Under the pieces are notes generated by a model. It did no database searches. It saw nothing but the letters and a program-made list of their open reading frames with translations, and was not told where the DNA came from. DNA of 64,000 bases from CAZGVW01 sp964529265. GTDB lineage: Bacteria; Planctomycetota; Phycisphaerae; Phycisphaerales; UBA1924. This document shows positions 17,107 to 26,641 of the stretch, one piece after another. A program made the position numbers and the translations under genes. Each line of letters begins with the position of its first letter. Position 1 is the stretch's first letter. Where the stretch lies: assembly GCA_964529265.1 (NCBI GenBank), contig CAZGVW010000120.1, positions 1 to 64,000 of the forward strand. Reading direction: 5' to 3'.

Positions 17107-17567
17107 AACTGGCGATCGGGGCTGATCACCGGGGGCTTGAGGTGTGCCAGCACGTGGTGAAGCGTCTGCGGGACGAGGGTCACGAGACGGTGGTGTATGG
17201 GTGCGCGGCGGGGGAATCGTGCGATTACCCGGACAACGCGTGGCTGGTGGGGCGGGCGGTGGCGGACGGGAAGGTGGACCGGGGGCTGTTGTTCTGCGGG
17301 TCGGGGATCGGGATGTGCATCGCGGCGAACAAGATCAAGGGGGTTCGGGCGGCGCTGGTGCATGACGATCTGGCGGCGGAGATGAGCCGGTCACACAACG
17401 ATTCGAACGTGCTGTGCGTATCGGCGGACATGCTGGGGGTGCGGCTGATCGACAAGATTCTGGAGCGGTGGCTGCATACGGCGTTCGAGGGGGGGCGGCA
17501 TGCGCGGCGGGTCCGGAAAATTGAGGCAATTGAGCGGGGTGAAGACCCCACGCAAGTGAGGGAGTAG
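17103..17567 (+). CDS. rpiB: Ribose-5-phosphate isomerase B
   Basis: A 154-residue RpiB/LacAB-family sugar-phosphate isomerase (pentose phosphate pathway, cytosolic). Characteristic blocks: MKLAIGADHRGLE, ESCDYPDNA, FCGSGIGMCIAANKIKGVRAAL with the catalytic Cys, and HDDLAAEMSRSHNDSNVL. The start codon overlaps the stop of the phosphatase gene (ATGA), so translation is probably coupled. Normal length. Confidence 0.95.
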   Translation: MKLAIGADHRGLEVCQHVVKRLRDEGHETVVYGCAAGESCDYPDNAWLVGRAVADGKVDRGLLFCGSGIGMCIAANKIKGVRAALVHDDLAAEMSRSHNDSNVLCVSADMLGVRLIDKILERWLHTAFEGGRHARRVRKIEAIERGEDPTQVRE

Positions 17568-17697
17568 GGGTGAAGGAGTAGGAAACTCCACGGGGTGGGC
17601 GGCGTACTTATTGAGTGGGGGGCCGGATTCGGTGGGGTGAGGGCGGGCGGCGGTGTCCGAAGAATGGGTGTGAGGCGTCGGGTGGGCCGGCGCGGGA

Positions 17698-19512
17698 ATG
17701 CGAAAGGGCGGCGTCATGCACGAACTGCACCGGCTGGTCCGACGATCGGCGAGGCGCGTGTTGGCGGGTCGGTTTGCGGGCGCGCTGGTGTGGACGGCGA
17801 CTGGGGCGGTTGTGGCGCTGTGCGCTGCGCTGGTGCTGCGGCGTGTGTTCGGGTTCCCGATGGATTGGGGGCTGGCGGGGGCGATCGCGGGGGGCGCGGC
17901 GCTGGTGGCGGCGGCGGTGTGGACGATCGTGACGCGGCCGAGTCATCTGGCGGTGGCAAGGGCGGTGGATGAGCGCGCGGGGCTGCGGGAGGCGATCAGC
18001 ACGGCGCTGTGCGTGGGGGGGATGAGCGATCCGTGGAGCAAGGCGACGGTGGCGCACGCGGTGGATGCATCGCGGCGTGTGCACGTGAGGCAGGCGTTCC
18101 CGGCGAGGGCGCCTCGGATGTGGCCTGCGCCGTTCGTGGCGGCGGCGGCGTTTGGGCTGCTGCTGTTGTTGCCGCAGGGGGATGTGCTGGGGTGGCTGGA
18201 GAAGGCGCGTGCGGCGGAGGCGGAGCAGCAGGCGGTGACGCAGGCGAAGGTGGAGGTGAAGGAGCATGAGGAGGAGGTGAAGAAGGCGCTGGAGGCGCTG
18301 AACGATCCGCGGCTGGACCTGGACGCGGGGGATCAGGAGGCGAATGCGCCGGAGCCGACGACGCCGGAGGAGATCAGGCAATCGGCGGTGAAGAAGCTGA
18401 CGAGCGTGCAGGACCGGCTGAATGAGATGCGGCAGAGCGGGAAGGGTCTGGAGCACGATGCGCTGAAGGAGCAGATGCGGCAACTCAAGCAGCCGGGCGC
18501 CGGGCCGTTGAATGATCTGGTGGCGGCGCTGCAGAAGGGCGATTTCAAGCAGGCGAACGAGGAACTGGCGAAACTCGCGGAGCAGATGGCGAAGGGCGAG
18601 TTGACGGCGGAGCAGCAGGAGGCGATTCAGAAACAGCTGGAGGAACTGGCGAAGCAGCTCGAGAAGCTGGCGGAGATGCAGAGCGCGCTGGCGCAGAAGC
18701 TGGAGGAGCTGGGGCTTGATCCTTCGCTCGCGACGGACCCCAAGGCGCTGGCGGAGGCGCTCAAGAACATGCAGGGGTTGAGCGAGGCGCAGAAAAAGCA
18801 GCTGATGGAAATGGCGGAGGCGTGCGAGGGGGCGTGCAAGGCCTGCGACAAGATGGGCCAGTGCATGAGCAAAGCCGCGCAGGCGATGAAGGACGGGAAC
18901 GCGGCGGGGGCGATGGGCGAACTCGGCGACATGATGAGCGAGCTGGAGATGCTGCAATCGGAGATGGACGCGGCGGACGCGGCGCTGAAATCGATCGGCG
19001 GCAAGCTGGCGCAGCTCGGGCAGTGCTCGGGCGGCGGGCAGTACAAGTTCGACATGTGGCAGTTGTGGAGTCAGCCGAAGAACGTGCGGGGTCAGGGCGG
19101 GGACCAGGAGGGCGTGGAGGAGGCTGATTACACGACGCAGAAGGAGAAGGCGCCGACGCCGACGCAGGCGGGGCCGATCATCGGAACGCGGCTGATCGAG
19201 GGCTCGCAGCAGGTGAAGGGGGAGTCGAAGGCGCAGTTCACGCAGGTGGTGAGCGCGGGGAGCGAAGCCGCGGCGGAGGCGATCGAGGACAACACGATTC
19301 CGCGCGAACTTCACGACGCGGTGAAGCGTTATTTCGGGAGGCTCGAGGCGAAGGTGAAGCCCGAGCAGGCCGGGACGCCGTCCGATGAGCCCTCGCGTCC
19401 GGGTGAAGCCGCGCCGCCTCCGGCCGGGGAATCGCCCGCTGAGGAAGGCGCGGCGCCGCCGAAGTCCGAGGCGCCGCCGCCCGCTGAAGAGAAACCCGCC
19501 TCGAAGAAGTGA
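17698..19512 (+). CDS. Membrane-anchored coiled-coil protein heading the vWA/MoxR cluster
   Basis: A 604-residue protein. Hydrophobic segments at about residues 30-80 and 150-165 anchor it. A long highly charged coiled coil follows (about 185-450, rich in E, K, Q, A, e.g. KQLEELAKQLEKLAEMQ), with a small Cys cluster (CEGACKACDKMGQC), a globular stretch (TRLIEGSQQVKGESKAQF) and a Pro/Glu tail. The layout resembles the DUF4175-like proteins found beside MoxR and vWA genes, but this is only a suggestion. A second start, MHELHRL at 17716, has a better SD (AAAGGG). It begins a co-directional run reaching 31461. Confidence 0.75.
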   Translation: MRKGGVMHELHRLVRRSARRVLAGRFAGALVWTATGAVVALCAALVLRRVFGFPMDWGLAGAIAGGAALVAAAVWTIVTRPSHLAVARAVDERAGLREAISTALCVGGMSDPWSKATVAHAVDASRRVHVRQAFPARAPRMWPAPFVAAAAFGLLLLLPQGDVLGWLEKARAAEAEQQAVTQAKVEVKEHEEEVKKALEALNDPRLDLDAGDQEANAPEPTTPEEIRQSAVKKLTSVQDRLNEMRQSGKGLEHDALKEQMRQLKQPGAGPLNDLVAALQKGDFKQANEELAKLAEQMAKGELTAEQQEAIQKQLEELAKQLEKLAEMQSALAQKLEELGLDPSLATDPKALAEALKNMQGLSEAQKKQLMEMAEACEGACKACDKMGQCMSKAAQAMKDGNAAGAMGELGDMMSELEMLQSEMDAADAALKSIGGKLAQLGQCSGGGQYKFDMWQLWSQPKNVRGQGGDQEGVEEADYTTQKEKAPTPTQAGPIIGTRLIEGSQQVKGESKAQFTQVVSAGSEAAAEAIEDNTIPRELHDAVKRYFGRLEAKVKPEQAGTPSDEPSRPGEAAPPPAGESPAEEGAAPPKSEAPPPAEEKPASKK

Positions 19513-19566
19513 TTTTTCGATTCACGGCGCCTTCGGCGAAGGCGCGAACTCCTCCGACTCGCCACA

Positions 19567-20724
19567 ATGACAGACATGACGGATACGCACACACCGCCCG
19601 TGCGGCGGGATCTTGGTTTCCTTGCGCAGCGGGTTCTCGGGCCGGCCGTTGCGCTGGCGGCGGCGCTGGCCATCGCGCCATCGTGCGGGCGCAGCGGTGG
19701 TGATGACGGCGCGGAAGCGCCGGCGGCCACGGCGGCGGTTGAGGATGAAGCGAGCGCCCAACCCGCGGGGGGCGGCGGCGAGGTCGTGCTGTATTACTCG
19801 GCGGACGATGTGGTGGCGCGGCCGATCATCGAGATGTTCGAGAAGCGCACGGGCGTGCGGGTGCTGGGGCACACGGACACGGAGGCGACGAAGAACACGG
19901 GGCTGGTGCAGCGGCTGATCATCGAGAAGGAGCGGCCTCGGGCGGACGTGTTCTGGTCGAGCGAGGTGTTTTTGACGCTGCGGCTGGCGGAGGAAGGTGT
20001 GCTGGCGCCGCACGAGAGCGAGGCCGTGGCGGACTGGCCCGCGGCGCTGCGGGATGACGAGCGGTTGTGGCACGGGTTTGCGCAGCGGGCGCGGGTTGTT
20101 GTGTTCAACACGAAGCGTGTGCCGGCGGACGAGGCGCCGCGGACGATGCTGGAGTTGACGCGGCCGCGGTGGAAGGACCGTGTGGTGATGGCGCGGCCGC
20201 AGTTCGGCACGACGCGGGGACACATGGGGGCGGTGCTCGCGCTCTGGGGCCCGGACACGATGCGTTCGTGGCTCATTCCACTGAAGGCGAACGGCGTGCG
20301 GCTGCTGGACGGGAACTCGGCGGTGGTGCGCGCGGTGGCAATGGGGGAGGCGGACATCGGGCTGACGGACACAGACGACGTGTGGATGGGTCAGCGCAAC
20401 GATTGGCCGGTGGACCTGGTGTACGTGCGGCACGATGTGCCGGGGCATGTTTCGGCGGGGCCGCTGGTGATTCCGAACACGGTGTCGCGGATCAGGGGCG
20501 GGCCGAACGAGAGGAACGCGCACCTGCTCATCGATTTTCTGCTGAGCGAGGAGGTTGAGCGGGCGCTGGCGGAGAGCGAATCGCACAACATTCCGATCAG
20601 GCCTGAACTGGCGGCGGAGTTTCCGAAGTACGCGGTTCCGGATCCGGCGGCGATTGATTTCGCGAAGGTGGCGGCGTCGCTGGATGAGGCGATGAACCTG
20701 TGCGACAGGGCGCTCGGGCCATGA
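19567..20724 (+). CDS. Iron(III)-type ABC transporter substrate-binding lipoprotein
   Basis: A 385-residue protein with a lipoprotein signal (AVALAAALAIAPSCGRSG, Cys near residue 40) and a periplasmic-binding fold of the FbpA/FutA type: EVVLYYSADDVVARPIIEMFEKRTGVRV, RADVFWSSEVF, RARVVVFNTKRV and GEADIGLTDTDDVW. It likely captures ferric iron or another oxyanion/metal complex and delivers it to the permease encoded next, which overlaps it by 4 bp. No ABC ATPase gene is adjacent. Confidence 0.88.
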   Translation: MTDMTDTHTPPVRRDLGFLAQRVLGPAVALAAALAIAPSCGRSGGDDGAEAPAATAAVEDEASAQPAGGGGEVVLYYSADDVVARPIIEMFEKRTGVRVLGHTDTEATKNTGLVQRLIIEKERPRADVFWSSEVFLTLRLAEEGVLAPHESEAVADWPAALRDDERLWHGFAQRARVVVFNTKRVPADEAPRTMLELTRPRWKDRVVMARPQFGTTRGHMGAVLALWGPDTMRSWLIPLKANGVRLLDGNSAVVRAVAMGEADIGLTDTDDVWMGQRNDWPVDLVYVRHDVPGHVSAGPLVIPNTVSRIRGGPNERNAHLLIDFLLSEEVERALAESESHNIPIRPELAAEFPKYAVPDPAAIDFAKVAASLDEAMNLCDRALGP

Positions 20725-23444
20725 ATCGCGCAGCGGGGGCGGGAACAGGGGACAGCGAGGAACCCGGCGCCCGGCGGGCGTATGGACCGGTTGTGGCTAT
20801 CGGCGCGGGCGCGGTGGTGTGCGCGCTGGTGGTGGGGGCGCCGTTTCTGGGCGCGGCGATTTCGATGGCGACATCGCGCGCGGGCGCGGGCGATCTGGCG
20901 GCTTCGGCGGGGCCGGACATTGCGGCGTCGGCGTGGCTGCTGGCGCGGACGATCGTTGTGGCGCTGCTGATCGGCGTTCTGGCGGCGGGGCTGGCGCTGC
21001 CGGCGGCGTGGGCGATGCGGAGGCTGAGGGCGGAGGCGGCGGCGGCGCTGGTGGCGCCGATGCTGCTGCCATCGTTTCTGGTGTACGCGGCGTGGAGTCT
21101 GATCCGAGCGCCGGGGACGGCGCTGGGGGACCTGATTGCGCGGCAATCGCCGTTTGTATCGCAGTGCGCTGCGTTTGCGCACGCGGCGCTCGGGCTGGCG
21201 CTGTGGGCGTGGCCGATTGCGGCGATCGTGATCGGGGCGCAGGCGCGGCGGATCGACACGGCGGCGGTGGATGCGCTGCGGATGGCGGATGTTTCGGCGC
21301 GCAGGCGCCTCGGCGTGATTCTGCGGGCGCTGCGGCCGGGGATTACGGCGGCGATCGGTCTGGTGGCGCTGATCATGATGGGTTCGGCCGTGCCGCTGCA
21401 CGTGGCACAGATCGAGACGTATGCGATTGTGGTGTGGCGGCTGCTGGATGAGACGGCGGGCTCGCGGGGCGCGTGGCTGGCGGCGACTCCATTGCTGGGG
21501 ATGGCGCTGGCGGGCGGGCTGGTGATCGGGGGGCGGGCGGGCGCGGTGTTTGGTGCGGCGGCGCCCGCGGCGTCGGCGACGGCGGATCGCGCGGTGGGGC
21601 GGAAGTGGATCGGGCTCGCGGCTCTGGTGTGGGCGCTTTCGACGCTGGCGCCGATGGCGCTTTTTGCGACGAATCTGAAGGATTTTGCGTCGCTCGGGCG
21701 GTTCTGGTCATTTGCGGGCGAAGCGGTGGCGGGAACGGCGGTGGTGGCGGCGTGTGTGGGGGTGATCGGCGCGGCGATTGCAGCGGCGAGCAGCATCGGT
21801 TTTGGTTCGGCGCGAGGGTCGGCGCCGCGGCGCATGGCTTCGGTGTGTCTGCGGCTGTGGCTGGTGGCGGCGCTGACGCCGGGGGTGCTGATTGGCGCCG
21901 GGATCGCGCGATTGGGCGCGACTGAGGCGGGTTCGGCGCTGGTGGACACGCGATTGGGCGTCGGAATGGCGCATGTGGCGCGGTTCGGCGCTGTTGCGGC
22001 GCTGGCGGGGTGGTGGATGGCGCGGATGGAGGCGCGGGAATTGAATGAACTGCGCCGAATTTCGGGTCCGGAGACGCTGAGATCGTGGTTCGGCGCGGCG
22101 GGGGCGGCGCATATCGGCGGGATTGCGGGCGCTGGGGTGGCGCTGGCGGCGCTGAGCGCGACGGAAATTGAAGCGACGGTGATGGTGTCGCCGCCGGGGC
22201 GCGACAATCTGGCGCGGCACCTGCTGAACCTGCTGCATTACCTGCGCGTGGAAGAAATGAACGCCGCGGCGATGCAGATCATGGCGGCGGGGCTGATTCT
22301 GGCGCTGGTGGCGGCGATCGGGTTCGGGCGCGCGGCGCGGCTGGCGCGGCGGGCGGGGGCGGCGGTGATTCCGATGGGGCTTGCTCTGGTTGGCTTGATC
22401 AGCGTGGGTGGGTGCGGTGAGCGGGTCACGGGCGAGGCGGCGCCGATCAGGGTGAAGGCGGAGATCGGGGAGGTGGGGCGATCGCCGGGGCAGTTCGTGT
22501 ATCCGCGGGCGATGGATGCGGACGGGGAAGCGCTGTGGGTGATCGACAAGACGGGGCGGGTGCAGCGGGTGGAGGCGGACGGGCGCGCCGAGGTGGTATT
22601 CAAGATGCCGGCGATTTCGCGGGGGTATTCGTGCGGGGTGACGTGCGGGCCGGACGGGCTGGTGTACATCGCGGACACGCACGAGCATCGCGTGGTGGCG
22701 ATCAGGGCGGGAAGCGCTGGGGCGGCAGGCGGGGCGGAGGGGGAAGCCGCGGCGATTGAGGCGATGTGGGGGGAGTACGGGACGGGGGAGGGGCAGTTTA
22801 TCTATCCGACGGACGTTGCGATCGTGATGGATGCGCGCGGGGAGCGCGTTGAGCGGGTTTTTGTGAGCGAATATGGCGGAAATGATCGTGTGAGCGCGTT
22901 TGGCGCGGATCACGCGTTTCTTTTCTCATTCGGGCGCGAGGGGCCGGCGGGCGCGGATGATGCGGAGGTGCGGTTCAACCGGCCTCAGTCGGTGGCGTGG
23001 CGGCCGGCGCAGCGGGACCTGATCGTGACGGACGCGGCGAATCACAGGCTGGGGCGGTTCACGGCGGATGGGGCGCTGATCGGGTGGATCGGGAAGCGGG
23101 ATGACGCCGGGGCGCTGGGGGAGCCGGGGAGCGGGGCGGGTGAGTTTGCGTATCCGTACGGGCTGGCGGTGATGGCGGATGGGGACGTGCTGGTGGCGGA
23201 GTTCGGGAACAACCGGATTCAGCGGGTTGATCCGGAGACGGGGGAAAGCCGCGGATTGTTCGGGGTGGCGGGCCGGGGCGAGGGGGAACTTGCGTATCCG
23301 TGGGGTGTGGCGATGCTCGGGGGCGTGGCGTGGGCGCTGGATTCCGGGAACAACCGGTTGGTGGCGTTTGATGCGGGGCGGGCGGTGGCGGCGGCGCGGG
23401 CGCGAGTGGGCGCGTGGCATGAGAGGAGTCTGGGCGCTCGATGA
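20721..23444 (+). CDS. ABC permease fused to an NHL-repeat beta-propeller
   Basis: A 907-residue protein. Residues 1 to about 545 form a duplicated ABC permease (FbpB-like) with about 12 hydrophobic segments. The EAA-loop-like stretches are AVDALRMADVSARRRLGVILRALRP and a less clear second copy around RELNELRRISGPETLRSW. Residues 552-575 (MGLALVGLISVGGCGE) look exactly like a lipoprotein signal with a lipobox. About 325 residues of NHL-type propeller follow (FVYPRAMDADGEALWVID, GEFAYPYGLAVMADGDVLVAEFGNNRIQRV). No stop separates the parts. An internal ATG at 22374 with G-rich upstream sequence could give a separate lipoprotein. Starts at the ATGA overlap. Confidence 0.85.
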   Translation: MNRAAGAGTGDSEEPGARRAYGPVVAIGAGAVVCALVVGAPFLGAAISMATSRAGAGDLAASAGPDIAASAWLLARTIVVALLIGVLAAGLALPAAWAMRRLRAEAAAALVAPMLLPSFLVYAAWSLIRAPGTALGDLIARQSPFVSQCAAFAHAALGLALWAWPIAAIVIGAQARRIDTAAVDALRMADVSARRRLGVILRALRPGITAAIGLVALIMMGSAVPLHVAQIETYAIVVWRLLDETAGSRGAWLAATPLLGMALAGGLVIGGRAGAVFGAAAPAASATADRAVGRKWIGLAALVWALSTLAPMALFATNLKDFASLGRFWSFAGEAVAGTAVVAACVGVIGAAIAAASSIGFGSARGSAPRRMASVCLRLWLVAALTPGVLIGAGIARLGATEAGSALVDTRLGVGMAHVARFGAVAALAGWWMARMEARELNELRRISGPETLRSWFGAAGAAHIGGIAGAGVALAALSATEIEATVMVSPPGRDNLARHLLNLLHYLRVEEMNAAAMQIMAAGLILALVAAIGFGRAARLARRAGAAVIPMGLALVGLISVGGCGERVTGEAAPIRVKAEIGEVGRSPGQFVYPRAMDADGEALWVIDKTGRVQRVEADGRAEVVFKMPAISRGYSCGVTCGPDGLVYIADTHEHRVVAIRAGSAGAAGGAEGEAAAIEAMWGEYGTGEGQFIYPTDVAIVMDARGERVERVFVSEYGGNDRVSAFGADHAFLFSFGREGPAGADDAEVRFNRPQSVAWRPAQRDLIVTDAANHRLGRFTADGALIGWIGKRDDAGALGEPGSGAGEFAYPYGLAVMADGDVLVAEFGNNRIQRVDPETGESRGLFGVAGRGEGELAYPWGVAMLGGVAWALDSGNNRLVAFDAGRAVAAARARVGAWHERSLGAR

Positions 23445-26400
23445 TCGTGGGGCCGCTCCAGTTCGATGCGCCGATGTGGCTGGCGCTGATTCCGCCGCTG
23501 TGGCTGGTGGCGTGGTGGATTGCGCGGAAGAGTCTGACGGGATTGGGGCGGGTGACGCGTGGGGCGGCGCTGACGGCGCGTTTTGCGGTGATTGCGCTGC
23601 TGCTGATGGCGGTGGCGGAGCCGAAGTGGCGGAACGTGAGCGAGACGGTGGCGAACGTGGTGGTGCTGGATGCGAGCAAATCGATGCCGCCGCGGGTGAG
23701 GGAGCGGGTGGACGACTTTGTGCGGCGGGCGAGCGAAGAGGGGGCGGAGGCGCAGGATGAGCTGGGTCTGGTGACGGCGGCGGAGGAGGCGTTCGTGCAG
23801 GCGATTCCCAGCCGCGTGAATCGCTCGCTGAATTTTGATTTTGTGGGCGACCAGGAGGGGACGGATCTTTCTGCGGCGGTGCGGCTGGCGATGGCGGTGA
23901 TCAAGCAGGACACGGCGGGGCGGATCACGCTGATCACGGACGGGAACGAGACAGCGGGGAGCCTGCTGGCGGCGGCGCAGAGCGCGAAGGCGGCGGGCGT
24001 GCCGATCGACGTGCTGCCGATCGAATACAAGTTCGAGCGCGAGGTGATTCTGGACCGGCTGATTGCGCCGCCGACGGCGCGGCGGGGGCAGACGGTGAAT
24101 CTGCGGTTCGTGCTGACGGCGACGGCGCCGGTGCGGGGGCGGTTGTCGCTGCTGGCGAACGATCTGCCGATCGATCTCGATCCGGAGGGGCCGGGGCAAT
24201 CGGTGGTGGTGGAGTTACAGCCGGGGGTGAACGTGCAGACCGTGCCGCTGACCTTGCCGCGGTCGGGCCCGCAGCGGTACAGCGCGGTGTTCGAGCCGAT
24301 GGATCAGCGCGGGGACACGATTGTCGAGAACAATGCGGGGTCGGCGGTGACGTTCGTGAGCGGCGAGGGTCGTGTGCTGGTGTACACGGACGATGAGCGA
24401 TCGGTGGGGGAGATCGTGCGGGCGCTGGAGGAATCGCAGATCGAGGTGGAAGTGCGTCCGCCGGCGCAGGCGCACCAGACGCTGGTTGACTTGAGCGCGT
24501 ATGACGCGCTGATTCTGGCGGATGTATCGGCGTACAACTTCACGCAGCAGCAGCAGGACGAGATGCGGGCGTATGTGCACGATCTCGGGGGCGGGCTGGT
24601 GATGGTGGGTGGGCCGAACGCGTTCGGGGCGGGGGGGTGGATCGGCTCGCCGCTGGCGGATGCGCTGCCGGTGAAGCTGGATCCGCCGCAGAAGCGCCAG
24701 ATGCCGCGGGGCGCGTTGGCGCTGATCATGCACTCGTGCGAGGTCCCGCAGGGGAATTACTGGGGGCAGAAGACGGCGCGTGCGGCGGTGGATGCGCTGA
24801 GCAGCCGGGACCTGGTGGGGGTGATTGAGTATGACTGGAACATCGGGCTGGGGGCGTCGTGGGCGTACAAGATGGCGGACGTGGGGGACCGGACGGCGGT
24901 GAACCGGGCGATCGCGAATCTGAAGTTCGGGGACATGCCGGACTTCGATTCGGCGTTTCAACTGGCGTTGAACGGGCTGGTGAACGCCGCGGCGGGGCAG
25001 AAGCACTGCATCGTGATTTCGGACGGGGATCCTTCTGGTCCGACGCAGGCGACGATCGGGCAGTTCGTGCAGAACAAGATCACGGTGAGCACGGTGGCGG
25101 TGTTTCCGCACTCGATGGGCGCGGCGAGCCCGGACGTGCAGAAGATGAAGGCGATCGCGGAGGTGACGGGGGGGCAGTTCTATTCGGTGCTGCAGCAGAA
25201 TCAGCTGGCGACGCTGCCGCAGATTTTCATCAAGGAGGCGCAGACGATCAAGCGATCGCTGATCTGGGAGGGCGATCCGTTCCAGCCGGCGTTTGAGGGA
25301 TCGCTGTCGGAGCCGATGCGGGGGATCGGGAGGGATTTCCCGGCGATTTCGGGGTACATCGTGACGGCGGAACGAGAAGGGTTGGCGCAGGTGACGCTGC
25401 GCGGGGTGGAGAACGATCCGATCCTGGCGCAGTGGCAGCACGGGCTGGGGCGGTCGGTGGCGTTTACGTCGGACGCGGCGACGCGGTGGTGCCCGTCGTG
25501 GGCGTCGTGGCCGGACAATCGCGCGTTCTGGGAGCAGCACGTGCGGTGGGCGATGCGTCCGAGCGGGTCGGCGAACGTGAACGTGATGACGGAGACGCAG
25601 GGGGATCGGACGCGGGTGATTGTGGAGGCGGTGGATGCGGAGGGTGAGCGGCTGAACTTCGCGAACTTCCGGGGGCGGGTGGTGAGGCCGGACATGACGG
25701 CGGAGGCGGTGGAACTTCGGCAGACGGGGGCGGGGCGGTATGAGGGGTATGTGGAGTCGGCGGGCGCCGGGGCGTATGTGATTAATTTGAATTACGAGGC
25801 GGCGCTTCCGGGGGGCGCGGGGGGGGCGGGGGGCGCGCCGATCATGGAGCGGGGGGCGGTGCAGGCGGCGATCACGAGGCCGTTTGCGGATGAGCACAGG
25901 GCGCTGGAGAGCAACACAGCGCTGCTGCGGCAGGTGGCGGAGTTGACGGGCGGGCGGCTGCTGGACCCGGACCCGATGCAGGCGGAGATGTATTCGCGCG
26001 CGGGGCTGACGATGCCGGTGGCGCTGAGATCGATCTGGCTGGCGGTGGCGATGATCGCGATCGGGGTGTTCCTGGTGGATGTGGCGGTGCGGAGGGTGCG
26101 GATCGATGTGCCGGCGATGGTGAAGGCGTCGCGGAAGTTGCTGGCGCGGCAGAAGAAGTCGAGCGAGAAGCAGATCGATGCGCTGCGGACGGCGCGGGAG
26201 AAGGCGAAGGGCGTGTTCGCGAAGAGGACGGCGGGGGCGGGAGCGGAGGGGGATGGGGAGGCGCGGGGCGCGGCGGAGGGCGCGAAGGAGCGGGCGGCGG
26301 AGACGGCGCGCGTGAAGTTCGAGGCGGATGAGGCGGCGGTGAAGCGGGGGCGGGCCGGGAGCGTGCTGGATGAGCCGGCGCGGGCGCGGGAGGGTGTGAA

Positions 26401-26539
26401 GCCGGCGATGCCGGGGGCGATTCCGGGGGCGGGGGCGGGGAAGAAGGAGGAGGAAGAGGAGGGGATGTCGCGGCTGATGAGGGCGAAGAAGAGGGCGCGG
26501 GACTCGATGAAGGACGACGAGCAGAGGGATGGGCAGTGA
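23441..26539 (+). CDS. Large vWA-domain membrane protein (Bat-like, glutamine-amidotransferase-like segment)
   Basis: A 1032-residue protein. Two N-terminal hydrophobic segments (about 12-60) lead to a von Willebrand A domain with MIDAS start DASKS and LITDGNE. Then comes a beta-sandwich part, a class-I-amidotransferase-like fold (DALILADVSAYNFTQQQ, GGGLVMVGGPNAFGAGGW), and a second vWA-like half (ISDGDPSGPTQATIGQF). A late transmembrane segment lies near residue 865, followed by a ~150-residue Lys/Glu/Ala-rich cytoplasmic tail. Overlaps the propeller fusion by 4 bp and precedes moxR. Likely part of an envelope stress or metal-insertion complex driven by MoxR; this role is inferred. Confidence 0.85.
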   Translation: MIVGPLQFDAPMWLALIPPLWLVAWWIARKSLTGLGRVTRGAALTARFAVIALLLMAVAEPKWRNVSETVANVVVLDASKSMPPRVRERVDDFVRRASEEGAEAQDELGLVTAAEEAFVQAIPSRVNRSLNFDFVGDQEGTDLSAAVRLAMAVIKQDTAGRITLITDGNETAGSLLAAAQSAKAAGVPIDVLPIEYKFEREVILDRLIAPPTARRGQTVNLRFVLTATAPVRGRLSLLANDLPIDLDPEGPGQSVVVELQPGVNVQTVPLTLPRSGPQRYSAVFEPMDQRGDTIVENNAGSAVTFVSGEGRVLVYTDDERSVGEIVRALEESQIEVEVRPPAQAHQTLVDLSAYDALILADVSAYNFTQQQQDEMRAYVHDLGGGLVMVGGPNAFGAGGWIGSPLADALPVKLDPPQKRQMPRGALALIMHSCEVPQGNYWGQKTARAAVDALSSRDLVGVIEYDWNIGLGASWAYKMADVGDRTAVNRAIANLKFGDMPDFDSAFQLALNGLVNAAAGQKHCIVISDGDPSGPTQATIGQFVQNKITVSTVAVFPHSMGAASPDVQKMKAIAEVTGGQFYSVLQQNQLATLPQIFIKEAQTIKRSLIWEGDPFQPAFEGSLSEPMRGIGRDFPAISGYIVTAEREGLAQVTLRGVENDPILAQWQHGLGRSVAFTSDAATRWCPSWASWPDNRAFWEQHVRWAMRPSGSANVNVMTETQGDRTRVIVEAVDAEGERLNFANFRGRVVRPDMTAEAVELRQTGAGRYEGYVESAGAGAYVINLNYEAALPGGAGGAGGAPIMERGAVQAAITRPFADEHRALESNTALLRQVAELTGGRLLDPDPMQAEMYSRAGLTMPVALRSIWLAVAMIAIGVFLVDVAVRRVRIDVPAMVKASRKLLARQKKSSEKQIDALRTAREKAKGVFAKRTAGAGAEGDGEARGAAEGAKERAAETARVKFEADEAAVKRGRAGSVLDEPARAREGVKPAMPGAIPGAGAGKKEEEEEGMSRLMRAKKRARDSMKDDEQRDGQ

Positions 26540-26641
26540 AGGCGGAAGAAGGAAGGCGATGAAGGCGGTGAAGTGAAGGCAGAACCCGCCGGGCTCGGCC
26601 GGCGAAGAAGAAGTGGGACGCAGAGAAGAAAGGCATCCGTC

